Below are positions 33,520 to 35,826 of a stretch of DNA of 35,826 nucleotides, one piece after another. Origin of the DNA: Chlorobiota bacterium (GTDB taxonomy: Bacteria; Bacteroidota; Ignavibacteria; OLB7); the NCBI GenBank assembly GCA_021296135.1, contig JAGWAZ010000014.1, positions 1 to 35,826 on the forward strand, written 5' to 3'. The notes below the pieces were generated by a model. It saw only the letters and a program-made list of their open reading frames with translations, was not told the origin of the DNA and did no database searches. How positions within the stretch are numbered: the first letter of the stretch is position 1; every line of letters starts with the position of its first letter. Both the position numbers and the translations under genes were made by a program.

Positions 33520-35727
33520 CTACTCCACAATCCTCCCTGGCAAAAGATGCTCTACTTTCTTGTAATCACCTTCATCCCACCCGGGATCAAACGTGCCAGC
33601 CAGCTGTATGTAGCGGTTAACAAGTGAATCGTGGCCGTAGAGAGCCTCATACTGCGCTCGGTCACGTGCACTTGTGGCGTACCACTTGTATGTGTTAGCA
33701 ACGTAAGGATCAACCTTCCCATCCCAGAAACGGAACTTCCAGTCGGGGAACTTTTGTGATACATATTTCTCCTCGGGCACAATCATGTAGGTAAGATGCC
33801 AGGGGACACGTTTCTTTGGTGAAGGCCACTCGTTGCCGTAGCGGAACTCTCCAAGCTGATTACGCTCGTTCAGATCGAAGGTCACAAGGACTGGCCGTTT
33901 TCCGAGATTCTCGCGAATCATCGCGTCGATCAGCTCAACATAGAGTCGGTCGATAATGCGGGAATCGTACGGTAAATCACGTTCGAACTTATACTGTTCA
34001 ACCTGGAAGGCATCAACCTCTTTCTTTATGAGCGCCATAAACTCCGGAGAGTTTGCCCGCAACTGATCGATATACCATCCATACTTCAAAAGATTGTGAT
34101 CGACAACTGTGACGTCAGGTCGTATCTCCTTTACAGCCTGCATATAGTAACTACCGGAGAGCCAGAAGTCCCAGAGGCCGGATATGATAATCGCATTCTC
34201 AGGTGCATTCTCGAGCACGTTAACTGTGGCATCCTCGACCAGATAGTTCCCACTCTCATCAGCACCCCCATAGTTAAAGAGAACAACTCCAACAGCCAGA
34301 AATCCGCTGAAAGCTAACGCAATTGATCGACCAAACAGGTCATGCAGTCGGACAAGTCCGAAAAGTAGCCAGAGACCAAGTGCAAGTATTGCTGTCAGGT
34401 AGTATTGTTCAATGTCAAGAATGCTGTAGCCCCCACCGTAGAGAATTGATGTAAGAAACAGGAAGGCAGCCATGACCGCGAGGCCTGCAGGAAGAGACTT
34501 CTGGCGATTGTTCCCCTGTTTTGTGAAATAGAAGAGAGCCAACCCCATCAGCAGGAGTAATCCGATAAACGGCAGAAGAATCATGGCAACGTTCTCGCCA
34601 TCAAAGAAGAGAGCGAGGAGAAGAGAAAGGGAGAGTATAGCTCCGAAGCAGAGAGCAAGCCCTCGTTCTTTACGAAGCAGAGTTGCTATACCGAGCAACG
34701 CAATTCCCATCCCAACAAAGAGAAGCTCTGTTGAGATCGTTCCAAGAAAGCTTTGAGTATGCTCCGCAAAGACCCGTGGCTCCGTAAACATCCAGACTTC
34801 ATACTGAGCGCCGGTTACATGGCGCCAGAAGCTCCAGAGCGTTTCCGGATTGCCCCAGTTGAACTCCGGATTGCTTGCAGCACGTAGCGGAAGCCAGAGA
34901 TAAGGAAGCAAGCCGATAACAAAAGAAGGAATCAGATAGAGGAGACGACGGAAGGAATCGGGGTCAAACCCAAGTCGCCAGAAATAGTAAAGGAGGAGTC
35001 CAGGAGCAAGCAGAATGGTTGTCATGTGATTTGTGAAGGAGAGCCCTAGAACCAGCCCAAAGAAGAAGCCTCGCTTCGTATAACCGATTCTCTTTGACTC
35101 TGGTATTGCGCTATGATCCCAAGGAATCTCCTCGCCACTTCGTGACGCCTCTTGATCGATGTATCGAAAGAAGAGAAAGAGAGTGAGCGGAAGCATCAAG
35201 CAGTGAAGCGCATAGACCTCAAACCCTGTACTCTGTCGCCACCATATTCCAGTGGTCACAGTGATAAGGGCGCTCAATCCGGCCAGAACGCTGATCTCTC
35301 CATTCGATATGACCCTGTCAGATCGGATCTTCTTGTGCTTCTCTCTCTTCCGCTTTTTCCCTTTTTCGGCATTGCTTCGGATCAGTACAATGGCTCTCAG
35401 CAATCGCACGTATAGCAGAGTAAGCACGCTCGATCCGGTTGCAACAAAGAGTGCTGCTAAAACATTCAGTGCAACTATGTCGCTTACGGGAAAAATGAGC
35501 GTGAAGAGCTTGCCAAGCAACGTAATCGTCGGATAGCCTGTCGGATGTGCTATGCCAAGCGTCGAGGCAACTGCCGCAAGCTCACCGTCATCAATGTAGC
35601 CGAACGTGGGAGCAAGCGTTAGGAGATAGAGAACAAACGCTATCAAACCAACACCTACCGCAACGCGAGCCGGTGTGGCTCTCAAAAGAGCAAAAAAGGC
35701 TTCAGGATCCGATTTGGTCTTATACAT
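33520..35727 (-). CDS. DUF2723 family membrane protein (GT-C/PMT-like)
   Basis: The 735-residue integral membrane protein has an N-terminal loop motif TLAPTFGYIDDGELAA (37-52, with Asp46/Asp47 and Glu49) and GIAHPTGYPT (58-67), which define DUF2723 and resemble the acidic loop of protein O-mannosyltransferases. Many hydrophobic segments follow to about residue 480. The soluble C-terminal part has ENAPENAIIISGLWDFWL and IRPDVTVVDHNLLKYGWYI, also usual for the family. A basic cluster (KGKKRKREKHKK, about 121-132) lies in a loop. It probably transfers a sugar from a lipid carrier to a protein or glycan outside the inner membrane; substrate unknown. Confidence 0.88.
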   Translation of the reverse strand: MYKTKSDPEAFFALLRATPARVAVGVGLIAFVLYLLTLAPTFGYIDDGELAAVASTLGIAHPTGYPTITLLGKLFTLIFPVSDIVALNVLAALFVATGSSVLTLLYVRLLRAIVLIRSNAEKGKKRKREKHKKIRSDRVISNGEISVLAGLSALITVTTGIWWRQSTGFEVYALHCLMLPLTLFLFFRYIDQEASRSGEEIPWDHSAIPESKRIGYTKRGFFFGLVLGLSFTNHMTTILLAPGLLLYYFWRLGFDPDSFRRLLYLIPSFVIGLLPYLWLPLRAASNPEFNWGNPETLWSFWRHVTGAQYEVWMFTEPRVFAEHTQSFLGTISTELLFVGMGIALLGIATLLRKERGLALCFGAILSLSLLLALFFDGENVAMILLPFIGLLLLMGLALFYFTKQGNNRQKSLPAGLAVMAAFLFLTSILYGGGYSILDIEQYYLTAILALGLWLLFGLVRLHDLFGRSIALAFSGFLAVGVVLFNYGGADESGNYLVEDATVNVLENAPENAIIISGLWDFWLSGSYYMQAVKEIRPDVTVVDHNLLKYGWYIDQLRANSPEFMALIKKEVDAFQVEQYKFERDLPYDSRIIDRLYVELIDAMIRENLGKRPVLVTFDLNERNQLGEFRYGNEWPSPKKRVPWHLTYMIVPEEKYVSQKFPDWKFRFWDGKVDPYVANTYKWYATSARDRAQYEALYGHDSLVNRYIQLAGTFDPGWDEGDYKKVEHLLPGRIVE

Positions 35728-35738
35728 ATTATGCGCTA

Positions 35739-35755
35739 AGTTCTAATAAAGAACT
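35739..35755. promoter_or_regulatory. Inverted repeat upstream of the DUF2723 gene
   Basis: AGTTCT-AATAA-AGAACT is a perfect 6-5-6 dyad, 11 bases upstream of the DUF2723 ATG. It would form a hairpin in the leader, or bind a dimeric regulator. Function unknown. Confidence 0.3.
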
Positions 35756-35826
35756 GAAATAGATATGTATCTTTAGCCTTATGAACTCTTAGTAACAACG
35801 AAATCTCCGTAAAACCAACACGAACG

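Overview
The window looks like a chromosomal segment from a Gram-negative member of the Bacteroidota/Chlorobiota (FCB) group, possibly an Ignavibacteria- or Kapabacteria-like lineage. The exact lineage is inference. The support is: three proteins with C-terminal domains of the type IX secretion (T9SS) sorting kind, a Kdo transferase (so an LPS-bearing outer membrane), several Bacteroidota-style outer-membrane barrels (DUF5723-like, FadL-like), DUF4397- and DUF4270-like lipoproteins, a DUF2723 membrane protein, and many genes without a clear Shine-Dalgarno. I see no rRNA, tRNA, CRISPR array, insertion sequence or phage gene.

Layout. (1) 1-88 is the tail of a T9SS cargo gene, then a 0.4 kb gap with an interspersed palindromic repeat. 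(2) 502-6355, all on the minus strand, reads in gene order plsY, gpsA, waaA, larC, ugd: glycerol-phosphate acyl transfer, glycerol-3-phosphate supply, Kdo transfer to lipid A, nickel-pincer cofactor maturation and UDP-glucuronate synthesis. The first three are tightly packed, with a 1-base stop/start overlap between gpsA and waaA. (3) 6668-8002 (+) is a short ClpB-type gene holding only the end of the middle domain and the second ATPase domain. (4) 8010-14900 (-) holds a DUF5723-like barrel, a CoA-binding protein, a 1273-residue T9SS protein with tandem Ig-like repeats, and another barrel. (5) 15046-19162 (+) holds rsmB, a six-repeat DUF4397 lipoprotein and an isoprenylcysteine-methyltransferase-like membrane protein. 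(6) 19226-25050 (-) holds a small heat-shock protein, an AtuA/DUF1446 protein, a T9SS Asp-box propeller protein and a NagZ-like glycosidase. (7) 25220-32229 (+) holds glgA, then a run of DUF4270-like lipoprotein, FadL-like barrel, ispF and a membrane histidine kinase. (8) 32252-35727 holds a broken gene remnant, two small proteins and a DUF2723 membrane protein.

Most of the window is envelope biology: LPS and phospholipid synthesis, sugar nucleotide supply, secreted surface proteins, lipoproteins and barrels, and peptidoglycan recycling. The observations most worth a second look are the NBD1-less ClpB-like gene with every NBD2 motif kept and a tandem 11-bp repeat upstream, the in-frame-stop remnant after the histidine kinase, the 20-histidine stretch in LarC, and the five-repeat T9SS surface protein. 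I do not see a clearly new multi-gene defence or mobile system.
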